DNA of 64,000 bases. Source: Rotaria sordida (taxonomy: Eukaryota; Rotifera; Eurotatoria; Philodinida; Philodinidae). A program made the position numbers and the translations under genes. Shown here piece by piece: positions 1-14,181 of this stretch (position 1 is its first letter; every line of letters starts with the position of its first letter). The stretch covers positions 1 to 64,000 of the forward strand of contig CAJNOL010000136.1 in assembly GCA_905250125.1 (NCBI GenBank), read 5' to 3'. A model generated the notes under the pieces. The model was not told the origin of the DNA, did not search any database, and worked only from the letters and a program-made list of their open reading frames with translations.

Positions 1-67
1 CTAAAGAAAAAAGAAAAACAATTCAAAGAATACGAATAGGATTTTTTTAATTATTATTAATACTTAC

Positions 68-3000
68 ATATCTTCAGGTGTCCATTCAACATATTGTTCA
101 GTTCGATCGCCAATATGTCGTTTCATAGTAATCTTTAAATCAATAGGCAATAAGTAATTTAATCAGAATATATTTAAAAAAGAAAAATTACTTTGGGTTG
201 TAAAACAACTACTGTACCAGATTTATCGGTCGAAAAATAAGGACATGTATCAAAGAGACGTGTCAAATGAAAGATTTCACTATCAGTAAAACAATCTCGA
301 TTTGCAGCTAAAGAAAAAAAAATGTTAATGCATAATAAAATCAATTAACGGGTAGTCCATGTGGAATTATACTGTTAATATTTTTGAATTTTCTTCTCTA
401 TGATTTCCTTGATTGAAACACTTTCTTTTTATTAATCGATAGCGCTTGAAATTTTACACAAAATAATAGAATTTATTTAACGAATATAGTTTCCTCGATT
501 GTTTTTGAACTAAACATGATCGTATCAATCTTTTGACAGTTTTATTTTGTCTATTCATGTTGCCTTTGTTGTTATGCGGTCTCAATTCATCGCTTCAGCC
601 GGCCCATTCTAAAAACTACTATTAATTTCAAAATGTAATGTGGTCCACTATTTTTTGAATTTCCTAAGTTGTTTCTTTCTAGAATTGCAAAACTTTTACT
701 GAGACTTCAGATTTCAGCAAACTAACCTATGATCATCAAGGGGGAAACGACTGACTTAAGCGACTTTTAAATCATAAAAGTCAAAATAAAGTCAATAAAG
801 TCATGAAAATCATAACTAATCCTTTTAGGCCGGATGTTTCCATTTTAAAACATTTTGTTCTATAGGGGTACGGCATTTTTGAAATAGCCGACCGGAAGAG
901 CTAAAGTAACATTAATAAAGAACAAAAAATAACGAATTTTGTCAAGGAAGAAACGACTGACTTAAGTCACTTTAAAGTCATGTTAAGTCAAGAAAGTCAT
1001 TTTAAGTCAATAGAAGTCAAGAAAGTCACGAAAAACATCTGTAAAGGATCATTAATAAAGAATAAAAAGCTATGCTTTTCTTTCAATCTCGATGACACAT
1101 GCTCCAAATTTTCGTTTACTTTTTTTTCGAAGACATACGCATATAAAAAAGACGAAACGAACAGATACATATATATTGCAGGCAAAGTTGGCATATCATT
1201 TTGAGAACTTCAGAGCTAACAAAAAACACAATAATGCAAACAAGAATGGAATTAAGAATGATGGTGAGAATGAAAGAGAAGATCTGAGTGACAAAGTATA
1301 AATAATTATAGTGTGTGTAAAGGATTCTTAGGGAAGGTTAGTTTTTCAGTTAGATTATGATGTTATGCAATTATTCAGTCTGATTTTATCCTCAACTTCA
1401 CTACGCCTATTGAGATCTTTCATCTTCACTCAGATTTCGGTCCTCGGCATCGCCATCATTCGTGATGACGAGAGATAGATGAGATCAAAAAATTAAAGAG
1501 TTATCAAGACCAAAACATAAAAACTTACTGGAACCAGACTGGAACCACGAACAGGAAAACAAAGTTTTTTGTTAAATTTTTCTTAATTTTTAGCAAACTA
1601 AGTCGTAAATTACATCATTTTCTTAATAAAATTGATCGCATGAATAGTTGTTAGTTTATAAGTTCCGAGATCCTAATAGTAAAGTTTCAAGATTGTGATG
1701 TTTTCTGAGGCATGCTTTGAGTTATGGAAAACCTAATTATACCATTGGATAGAGATCATCGAATTGTACTTGAGATAAGAATAACAACATTGGAACAAGT
1801 TTCTGAATAAATCCTACCCATAAATAGTCAAATTTGGATTCAACTTCACCTACATTTTCAACGAATTATGAGAGCAATGAGAGCAGAGATTGAAATTATG
1901 ATTGTCTTCGTTGTTTATAAAGCTGAAGGGTGTCAATATTGAAAGTAACATTCAAATATAGCAAGATATATCATTTTTAAGTCAATTAAGTCAAAAAAGT
2001 CAAGAGTCAGTCGTTTCCCCCTTGATGATCATTCATAAAAGCAGTTAGACAAGAGTAATTAACCATGTTGAATCGAATGATAATACTTATTTTTAGGTTC
2101 GAACTGATTTGATACTGTTATCTCAATACTTCTGAAATTTCATAATCAATCTTCATGCAACGAAGAAGTCGACATTTTGAAAATATTGAAATAATAGTAT
2201 CAAATCATTTCGAACCTAAAAACAAATATTACGATTCAACTCAGCATATTGAATTATCTCTGCTTAACTGCTGTTTCGGATGATTACAGACCGATTCGCT
2301 GAAATCCGGAATCTTAAGAAAAATCTTATAACTTTTGAGTGGAACAAGCTAGGAATGTCAGCTTTGCTTAGATCGAAAGAGAAGACTTTTTTCGGTGGAC
2401 TAGCTCTATTAAAAGTTTAAAGCGAAAGGGAAATAGCTTCGGAATATTGTTTCCAGAAATCTTCACCAATAACTCACCTATTTGGTCAACTGCTGACCAA
2501 TTCAATTTCGATATACTTTGATAGATCCGAGTCTGCTCTCTTAAATAGTAAAAACTTCAGGTCTCTATGATGTTCTTATCAAAAATTATTCAAAAAAATA
2601 GTGGACCATATTATAATCTGAAATAGACAGTAATTACAATGCTCAGAACAACAAAGTATAGCTGTGAACAGGAAAGCTGACAAGAAAGGTACTGTTCATA
2701 TGAAAACAAAATTCTCGTTAAACATAATAGTGTGGTTAGGTGTGTGTGTGGATAACAGCTGACAGTTACTAACAGTATAATTCTTTATAAGCTACCCATT
2801 ATTTTAATTACCGTAAGCAACAGGTACTCCATTAATTTTAGCTCGACGTTTTCGATTAGCTTTTTTCTCATTTGATTGATGTTGAACTTGTTGAAGAAGC
2901 ATATTTTGATATGAACCATTCATACTTCCACCACGTAGATATGAACGATGATTTTCATCACCATTTAAAACATCAAAATCTGTTGTTCCAATCATTGATG

Positions 3001-3526
3001 TTTCACCACTAGTATCAAAGAGCATTGATGCATCTTGTTGTCTTAAATGTGTTTGAACATGTCTTTCAAGTGCAAATTGTGATGTAAATTGTTCTGTACA
3101 ATTATCAAAAACGCATCGAAATGGTTTTTCATTTGTATGTTTATGAATATGTTTTTCTAAATAATTAACACTTCGTGATGCTACTTTATAAACTCGACAT
3201 CCAACCCAAAGACACATTTGTTCTTTTTTGCTATGTTTTTGAGCATTAACATGTTCAAGAAGATGTTCAAATAAAGATCCATTAATATCACCTGTATGTG
3301 TACAACGATCCCAACGACATTTTTGTTCTTTAGGTTTCTTTGGTGGAACAACAACTGGTATTGGAACAGTTTCCTGTTGTAATAATTGCTCATAAGGTGA
3401 TTGATATGGAGCATTATTATTATCCATTTCAATCATTTCTTCTTTTACTTGGATAATGGTTGGCTCACTGCGACGAGAACGTTTTGTATAGCCATTACCA
3501 TTTCCAGTATAAGATGAAGATGCCAT
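68..3526 (-). CDS. AEBP2: AEBP2/Jing-like PRC2 cofactor, 3' end cut by window edge
   Basis: AEBP2 is a zinc-finger subunit of the PRC2.2 histone H3K27 methyltransferase complex in the nucleus. Coding exons on the minus strand are 3526-2812, 307-192 and 132-68, all in phase; the rest runs past base 1. The first exon shows three C2H2-type fingers (C70/C75/H88/H92, C105/C110/H126/H130, C138/C143/H156/H160) with the AEBP2-typical 'CLWVGCRVY' and 'EKPFRCV', then a basic stretch around residues 220-232. The two short exons lie 2.5 kb downstream and encode a region ending 'VEWTPED', matching the 'LHWMPED' part of the AEBP2 C-terminal domain; a phase 1 join links them. The intervening intron (2811-308) holds nested repeats. 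Without splicing the frame stops 8 nt into the intron, giving 240 residues, so intron retention would remove the C-terminal domain. A splice acceptor-like TTCTAG directly precedes the start ATG. Family call firm; the long splice is inferred. Confidence 0.85.
633..2620. repeat. Foldback (inverted-repeat) element in AEBP2 intron, interrupted
   Basis: The left end (633-660, containing GTGGTCCACTATTTTTTGAA) is the inverted copy of 2588-2616, and 2043-2135 is an imperfect inverted copy of about 2180-2273. The right arm (2280-2620) also resembles both arms of the foldback at 6299-7062, sharing a GATCGAAAGAGAA motif, so the two belong to one family. The left arm is shorter than the right by roughly 300 bp and is broken by the element at 729-2032. 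No transposase is visible, so this is a non-autonomous element. Confidence 0.75.
729..2032. mobile_element. 1.3 kb element with 28 bp terminal inverted repeats, nested in the foldback
   Basis: Bases 729-756 (ATGATCATCAAGGGGGAAAC...) are the exact inverted copy of 2005-2032. Just inside each end are short runs of AAGTCA-type repeats (roughly 750-805, 955-1030 and 1975-2003). The sequence flanking both ends rejoins into a continuous arm of the surrounding foldback when compared with its right arm, supporting a real insertion. A TA or AT target duplication is possible but not certain. The interior (about 1.2 kb) has no recognisable transposase, only short ORFs without family resemblance. Confidence 0.75.
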
Positions 3527-3638
3527 CTAGAATCAAACAAAATTCCTATGGACGTAAACATTCTACTATTTGTCTTCATTTTCAAGATAAATAAAGACAC
3601 AAATATAAAAAAAGAAAAACAAACACAGGAGAATGATG

Positions 3639-3644
3639 TTTATT
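3639..3644 (-). promoter_or_regulatory. AATAAA poly(A) signal of TIMM13
   Basis: Canonical AATAAA on the minus strand about 50 nt after the TIMM13 stop codon, between it and the AEBP2 start. Confidence 0.6.
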
Positions 3645-3692
3645 AAACTCTCCTAAAATAACAGGAAAAAAAAGAAAGTTTGAAAAAAAAAA

Positions 3693-4083
3693 TCAATGAC
3701 GATTGCTTTCACGTTTAATTCTTTCAGCATATGCTCGTGAAACAATATTCCATGCATCCATGTATCGATCAGAACATTGACTAATACATTTCTATAAATA
3801 ATATCATGAGAACAAATAAAATAACAACAAAAAAAAGTAATATGTAAAAATACTTGTTCAGAACTAGATAAAGTACTACCGGGTTTTTGAATACAAGCTT
3901 TGAAACATTTATCAGATAATTTCTTAAATCATACAATAAAAAGAAAAGTAATGAAATGAAAAATTTCTAATTAAATATTACTTGAAGAAGTTCCTGAGCA
4001 TTTTGAATAGCTAATTGTTGTTGTACTGAAGTCATGATTTGTTGACGTTGATTAACATCAAGTTTTTGAGTGTCCAGACTCAT
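3693..4083 (-). CDS. TIMM13: Mitochondrial small TIM chaperone Tim13
   Basis: Tim13 pairs with Tim8 in a hexamer that escorts hydrophobic precursors across the mitochondrial intermembrane space. Exons 4083-3982, 3922-3854 and 3791-3693 join in phase 0 to 89 residues, the usual small-TIM size. The twin CX3C motif is intact: 'CFKAC' (residues 39-43) and 'CISQC' (59-63), followed by '[13 protein letters not shown]', which is diagnostic for Tim13 over Tim8, 9 or 10. There is no cleavable presequence, as expected. An AATAAA lies 49 bp past the stop. It sits 166 bp upstream of AEBP2 and 283 bp downstream of UVRAG on the same strand. Confidence 0.95.
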
Positions 4084-4366
4084 TTTTAATTGATATGTCT
4101 TTTTGTTTTTTTTTTTAAATAAAAATCTTAAAGAAAAAAATTACATTATATCTTTTAGTTATCGTTTTCTTTCTGTCAAAATTCAAATTATAATATAAAT
4201 AATATGCAAAACAAAAAAATAGAGAAACAACAACGACAACAGTGCGAACAAGAATAATAATCACTGGGTTAGTTCTTCACACGGAATAAATTCAATCTGG
4301 ATATATATATCACAATTTATCAAATAATTTTCTTTTTTTGTTAAAATGTTATTTTTGTCTTTGTCA

Positions 4367-7300
4367 TTATTGTTGATGTGAAAATTGCATGGTTAATCGA
4401 GGTGATATTGTATTTGATGTTGGAAATAAATCTACATTGTTACTATCATCATTTTGATCTGAATCAATAATAGATGATGATGCTGTTGAAAGCGATAAGG
4501 AAAATGAAGAATTATCAATTGAATTCTGTTTATTTAATATCAATCGTCGTTCAACGCAATAACTATTAGATGGGATTGTCGTTTCGATTAATTGTTGATT
4601 TGAAGTGTAAAATTGAATTCTGAATAGAAAAAAAAAAGAAAAAGAAAAAGAAATTTAAAATAGAATAAAATAAAAAAAAACCAACAAAGAATTAGTGTAT
4701 TTTATTTGTCTATTTACCAAAGAATAATGTTAAACAAAGGTAAAGAGAATAAGACGTCTTATTACAGTATAGTCAAATAAACTTACGAAAAAATTTGAAC
4801 CATTTTGATGACTGTAGTAATTAATGAATTTAATAGAAAAATAAGTTTTCATAGTACTTATATGAATTACTTACTGATTATGATTATTGGCATTTGTGAA
4901 ATATTGTTCCACTAAGTCTTTTAAATTTTTTAATGTTTTTCGATAATCTATATGACGACCACCTAAATGACAATGATACATTATCTAGAAAACAAAATGA
5001 CTTTGTCTTATTTCGAAAGTTTTTTTTTTTTTTGTTGTTGTAAAGAATAACATACTTGACCAATATCTCGATTAAGCAAAAAAAGACCATACTGGAAAGT
5101 ATTAGTATCATTATTTGGATATAATGTAAAACTAGAAAAGAAAAGAAAATTTGATTATATCAATCTACTGTCATTCACAAGCTTATAGGCGGTAACGAAA
5201 AAAAAAATTGATGTTCTTTCAAGATCTGTCAATAAAAAAAATTACACGAGCAAATGATTGATTAATTCTAGAATTAATTTATGTTGGAACAAATTAGAAT
5301 TGAACAAGAAGAAAAATGTAGGTCTTGTATAGCATTCAGAAAAGAGTATATAAGAATTTTGCTGCAAAAAGATATCTGAATATCCCATAGAGAATACAAT
5401 GACAAAACTTATTGAGAATCTCAATTGGCTTAGAATATTATGACATACAAATTTCCGAGAATAAAAAAATACCATTATCATTTATTCTAGTTCGTCGAAA
5501 AAACTCTAGTAAACTTACTCGCTTGGTTGTAATGTATAATCATAGATCTTTATTGGTGATGTACCATAACATTCAATCGGAAATCGAAGTGGTAATTGAA
5601 TGAATTGTGAAATTATAAAAACAAAATGTGCACAATATCCAATAGCTGCCTCAATTTCATTTTCACGTTCACGAGCTTAAAATTATATACAGATTTTTTT
5701 TAATAAATTATTTTATATAAAAAAAAAAAAAAGAAAAGAAAAGAATAACTTACTGAATGATGTGTGATATATTTTATCTTCAGCAGGTGGTAATTTGATA
5801 TTTCCTATCAAATATTCATCGTTCTTATCATTAACAATTGGATAAACATAACGATATATTTCATTAATAATATCTTTTTGTCGATAAGTAATCACTTGTA
5901 TTAAATCATGAAGAAGACATCTTTTATAGACAAAAAGAGAAGAACATTCAAGAAAATTTCATAAACATTTAATTTATATTTTCATACTTTGATTGATTTA
6001 AATGATTTATATATGAATTAAGTTCTTCGTGTTTATGAACTAATTGTAATAAATTTCGTTCTAATTGATTTTCTTAGAAGAAAAACAAAAGTTTACATTT
6101 AAATTTTTTTTGTTTTTTGTTTTATATAAATCAATGATTTACTTCGTTCTTGTATTATTTTTTGTTTTTCTTGATTCGCATTGAAACGCTGTTCATATAG
6201 TAATGTTTGAGATTGTAAACGTTGTCTCAAATTTTCAATACGTAATTGACGGGATTCACGTTCTTTAATCTATTATTCATTTAAAAAAAAAAAGAATATT
6301 GGTAGTTGTTTTTTGAATAACTTTCGATCGGAAGGACAAAGAGAGTTGCGGTTTTCGAACCATCAAAATCTAATCGGTCAGCAATTGATCAATCAGGTGA
6401 ATTCTTAGCGAAGATTTTGAAAACATGATTCTGAAGTTTAATGCAGCCAATCGGTAGAGAAAAGTCTTCTCTTTCGATCTATGTAAACTTCAACTTTGCA
6501 GCTGCTTTCGTTCAAGAGTTTTTCTGAGGCACCCATTTTCAGCAAATTGACCTTGGAAGGGTCCCAACAGAAGGCTAGTTATGTTTGTTTTCAGTTTCTA
6601 AGCGACTTGAGATCCTTATTTGAACATTTTCAAAACTTGAATTTTTATGCTGTAGAAAGGAAATTTTTGAAATTTCAAAAATACTCAAACAGTGGTGTCA
6701 GATCACTTTGAAACTGGAAACAAACATTACCATTCTCCTGTTGGGAGCCTTTCAAGGTCATTATACTGAAATCAGACGTCTTACAAAACTCTTGTAACTT
6801 TGAAATGGAAGTAGTTACGACATTGAGGTTTACGTAGATCGAAAGAGAAAACTTCTCTAACGATTGTCCGTATTACACTGCACAATCTAATAGGCAATGA
6901 CTTCAGAATCACGTTTTCATAATCTTCGCTAAGAACTTATTTGATTGGTCAATTGCTAGCCAATCAGATTTCGATTGCCCGAGTGTTCTCTCTTGTATGG
7001 TAGAAATCCCAGCTCTTTTCATTGTTCCTATTAGAAGTTATTCAAAAAAAATGACCACGGGCATTCTTTTGTTTTTTTGAGATGGATTATAGGAAAAAAA
7101 GATTGATAAAATATATTTTTTCTTACTTTTGATAAGTGATCTTCATGTGCATTAACAAATGTTTGTAAACGTTCAAGACATTGTATCGAGGATCGATTTT
7201 CGGCACGTATAGCATCAATAACATTAATCATTCTAAATTTTTGAAATTAACATGAATATATATACATATATTGAATCTAATATATATAAACGAACCTTAA

Positions 7301-9742
7301 AATACTCAATTTATTATATGATTTGACTAAATGAATACGTTTAGATTTTTTATCAATAATTGTTGATCCTGTAACATTTAATTGAATATTTGTTTGATTA
7401 TCTAATATTGATTCATTATCAGTAAATTGATAACCAAACATTTCAAGCAAAAGACTATTATTACTTCTTTTTGAATCATCTTTCTTGAAAAAAGAATAAA
7501 AAAAAAAGAGAAAAGAAAATAATAAAGATAAATATTTATTCTAATTTAATATATTCAAATAAAATCTTACCTTACCTGTTCATCAGGGACAAGTGAATTA
7601 TCAAGATGAACATCATATTCAAGAAATAAACGACAATTCTCCGATGATGTTATCCATACACGCATTACAAAATCTAAATTATTTTATAAATCAAAAAATT
7701 TATTTGCTTCATAAATATCGAATTTGACAAGGAAAAACAGTTAATAGGAAAGAATAGTCTATTGAAAAATGTATTTTTTCATCAAAAACATATCGTAGAG
7801 TCACAGCAGAGCTCGTTTTGCAGCATATCCTGAAGAAACTCTTTAGATTCTCTAAACGAAAAGAAACTGTTTTCATGGTCATGTGACCTACTTGACGCAG
7901 TGCATATTCGGACAGGTCACACATGAAGAGATCTTTCTAAAATAGGAACATATTCGATAAAATCTCGTTGTGTACCCAATTAAAAGGCCTCTTTGTCTTT
8001 GCACTCTCTTCTAGAAATTCAGAAACAATTTTATTAAAAAAGCATAGTGCATTCATAATTGAAGAAAACATACCTTTAGAAATATACGTCGAAATTTGTT
8101 CTATGAGGTACTCATTCTGAGTCTGAGAACGTATTTCTTTTCGCAAAACGATCTATAAGCATTTTTCGAAACAGACACAAGAAAAGAATACTGAATGTGT
8201 ATTCAATTGCTGTTTTCCTATAAATTATTTCTTCGTAGATAACTGAATTCATTGAAATTAGGTTGGAACTAATAACTATTTTGGTGGCACATTTCACTGT
8301 GAATGAATTTCATCGATACTATTCAAACTCAACATAACCAACTGACTTAGATAAGTTTGACAACAAAAATTTAATTTTATTGTTTTGAGCTATTGAGAAG
8401 GTTAAATATTGCAAGTGACAGATCGCATTCTTTAGAAAAAAAAGAGTACTATTGAACATCGTACCAAGATGTTAGAATATGTTGACTTTATTGTTGTAAG
8501 AATACTCTTCTTACCAATGATTGTCTTCCTTTCTTTTCTTCCTCGTTCTATGCGTGTGGAATAAGTGAAATAAACTTGTTTACTAATGATATATTGGGTA
8601 AAAATGAATTGAAACTAAGAATTGTTGGTCAGACTATCGAAAAATATGACTTTTTTTCGAAGAATTTCATTGCAGACCTCGGGTCTTCTAATATATCGAT
8701 GATTTTATTTGATTTTCGCGCTACGAGCATAAGATCATCACGAATCTGGATGATTGTATTGTCAGTTGAAGTTCGTCCATCAATAGGTTTTATAGTCACT
8801 AGAAACATCTCAAAATTTGAATTAGAACGAATGTATCGTTGCTAAGATATTTTTGTAATGCTTATTTTGGGCTTTGTTTCAAAAGAAGGACGTTTCTATG
8901 GCAAGTTCATATCTCGATATGGATCCGTTTGTTCTAGCTTAAATTTTGGGATATTTCTATTGATAATAAAGCCTACCTATGGACAAGATTTGAGTTTAAA
9001 TTCGATCATTCAAGTTCTCAGCGATCCTATGCTCGTAGGGTAAATATTGAGTACAACATCCATAACTTAATAATCGAAGACCGAAAAATCAAGCTAAAAC
9101 AGACTCTTTTGCTACTCATCATGACCAATTGAATGGCTATAGTCTCAAGCGAAAAACGATTAAACAGTTGAGAACGTTCGCTCATGAATAGAAAAGTGTT
9201 TCATACAAGCATAATTTAAAAGAAATACAAACAATTTTCTGTTTTACAGATGAATTTCTTTTTTCACATAACGTATCGTCTATTTATATATTCCAAACCA
9301 ATAAATCTTACCTTGTAAGCATTGAACACTTATTGGAAATTTTAAATAAAACCATTCTGGACTCTAGAATAAAAAAAGAATAGTATTTAAAAACAAAAAT
9401 ACACCTTCCATTATACAACTTACACGTTGATTTTCTACTAGTTCACTTGTATAGAAAGCTATAAAAGTATAGAAAAAAAAAGTATTCTATATATTTTTAA
9501 TAAATACATATTGTATTTTATTTACCAACGGTTTTTTCATTTCGATGTAATGTAAAGTGAACTGTAAAATTAAAATCATTCACTGTTAAATTTCGAAGAC
9601 CTAATGCAGTTATACAACGTAATCGTTTCTATTAACAAAATTAATGAAATATTCATTAGAAACATTTTTATTATAAGCTCACTTTAAGAAATGGTAAAGA
9701 TATAAGTGGACTCTTTTTTATTCCAGTAAAGGACATTTCCAT
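4367..9742 (-). CDS. UVRAG: UVRAG (Vps38-type subunit of the class III PI3-kinase complex II)
   Basis: UVRAG joins Beclin-1, VPS34 and VPS15 to make PI3P for endosome maturation and late autophagy. Fourteen exons join in phase to 538 residues: 9742-9683, 9628-9526, 9458-9424, 9363-9312, 7673-7576, 7483-7296, 7232-7127, 6269-6143, 6072-5988, 5920-5754, 5675-5519, 5131-5056, 4984-4875, 4619-4367. The N-terminal C2-like part includes 'FTVHFTLHRNE' and 'QRSPEWFYLKFP'; a Glu/Gln/Arg-rich coiled coil spans about residues 195-280; the C-terminal BARA-like part holds 'AAIGYCAHFVFIISQF', 'PLRFPI' and 'QYGLFLLNRDIGQ', which match the Vps38/UVRAG family. It is shorter than human UVRAG (699) because the disordered tail is reduced. 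Two introns are large: one (7126-6270) carries a foldback repeat and the other (9311-7674) has no recognised element. Confidence 0.9.
6299..7062. repeat. Foldback inverted-repeat element in UVRAG intron
   Basis: The left arm (about 6299-6500) reappears inverted at about 6830-7062; long stretches such as ATTCTTAGCGAAGATT and GATCGAAAGAGAA are shared. The ends carry TTTTTTGAATAACTT in opposite orientation. Sequence similarity to 2280-2620 in the AEBP2 intron shows these are two copies of one non-autonomous family. Confidence 0.8.
7674..9311. other. Large UVRAG intron without a recognised element
   Basis: This is a 1.6 kb intron, about 20 times the typical size here. I see only short ORFs on both strands with no family resemblance and no clear inverted repeat; an old decayed insertion is possible. 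Confidence 0.5.
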
Positions 9743-10105
9743 TCAAACTATTTTTCATCAAAAAACAATATTTATATAATTCTTCCAATCATCTAATTAA
9801 AAAAAACAAAGCAATCTCTAGAAATAAATAGATCACAATAATCAACAAGACAACATAGATCAAATTTTTGCTATATAAACAAAAATAGAATGATAAGTTC
9901 TTTGTTTCTTTTTTAATAATAAGAGTAAGAATAAGAATAATCACATGTGAAGAAAAAAATCATTCACTAACTTTGGACACATAATATCATATAAAATAAA
10001 GTGAAAGAACAGTAGATGTGTGAGGTTTTTTTCACAATCATCAATCATATGTTCACAAGACAAAAAAAAAGATTTAGCATAAAAGAAAATGAGTATATTT
10101 ATTTT
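9743..10105. other. Short intergenic spacer between SFT2D and UVRAG
   Basis: The 363 bp spacer is AT-rich and should hold the SFT2D 3' UTR and the UVRAG 5' region. No other feature seen. Confidence 0.6.
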
Positions 10106-13794
<3,689 letters not shown>

Positions 13795-14181
13795 GATATC
13801 AATAATTAAATCAAATTATATACAATCAAAATAAAAAGAAAAAAAAAAAGAAAATATTTTCATACGAATGAATATAAAATGCGCATAGATAAAAATAATT
13901 TTTTCTTTCTACATCTAAAGCGTATATATATCTATATACAGTTAAATATTGTATTATTTTATTTTCAACATACACCTTTTGTTTTATTGTTCCATGTTCA
14001 ATGATAGCATGATGCTCATTGATAGTAAATAAATTATTTTTTTTATAAAAAAAAATCTAAAACAAAATAATATATAAACCCATCTCCATATGTTAAACAT
14101 AATCTATCACCAAAACAAAAACAAAAAAAAAACCACACAGAGAAAATTGATTATTGAAAAAAAAAATAATAATAATATAAG
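13795..14181. other. Intergenic spacer between PAH and SFT2D
   Basis: 387 bp, AT-rich, with several A/T homopolymer runs; it must contain the PAH 3' UTR and SFT2D 5' region. Nothing else recognised. Confidence 0.6.

Noticed and set aside
980..1301. Overlapping short ORFs near 1 kb
   Set aside because: They lie inside the 1.3 kb inverted-repeat element, overlap each other on both strands and resemble nothing.
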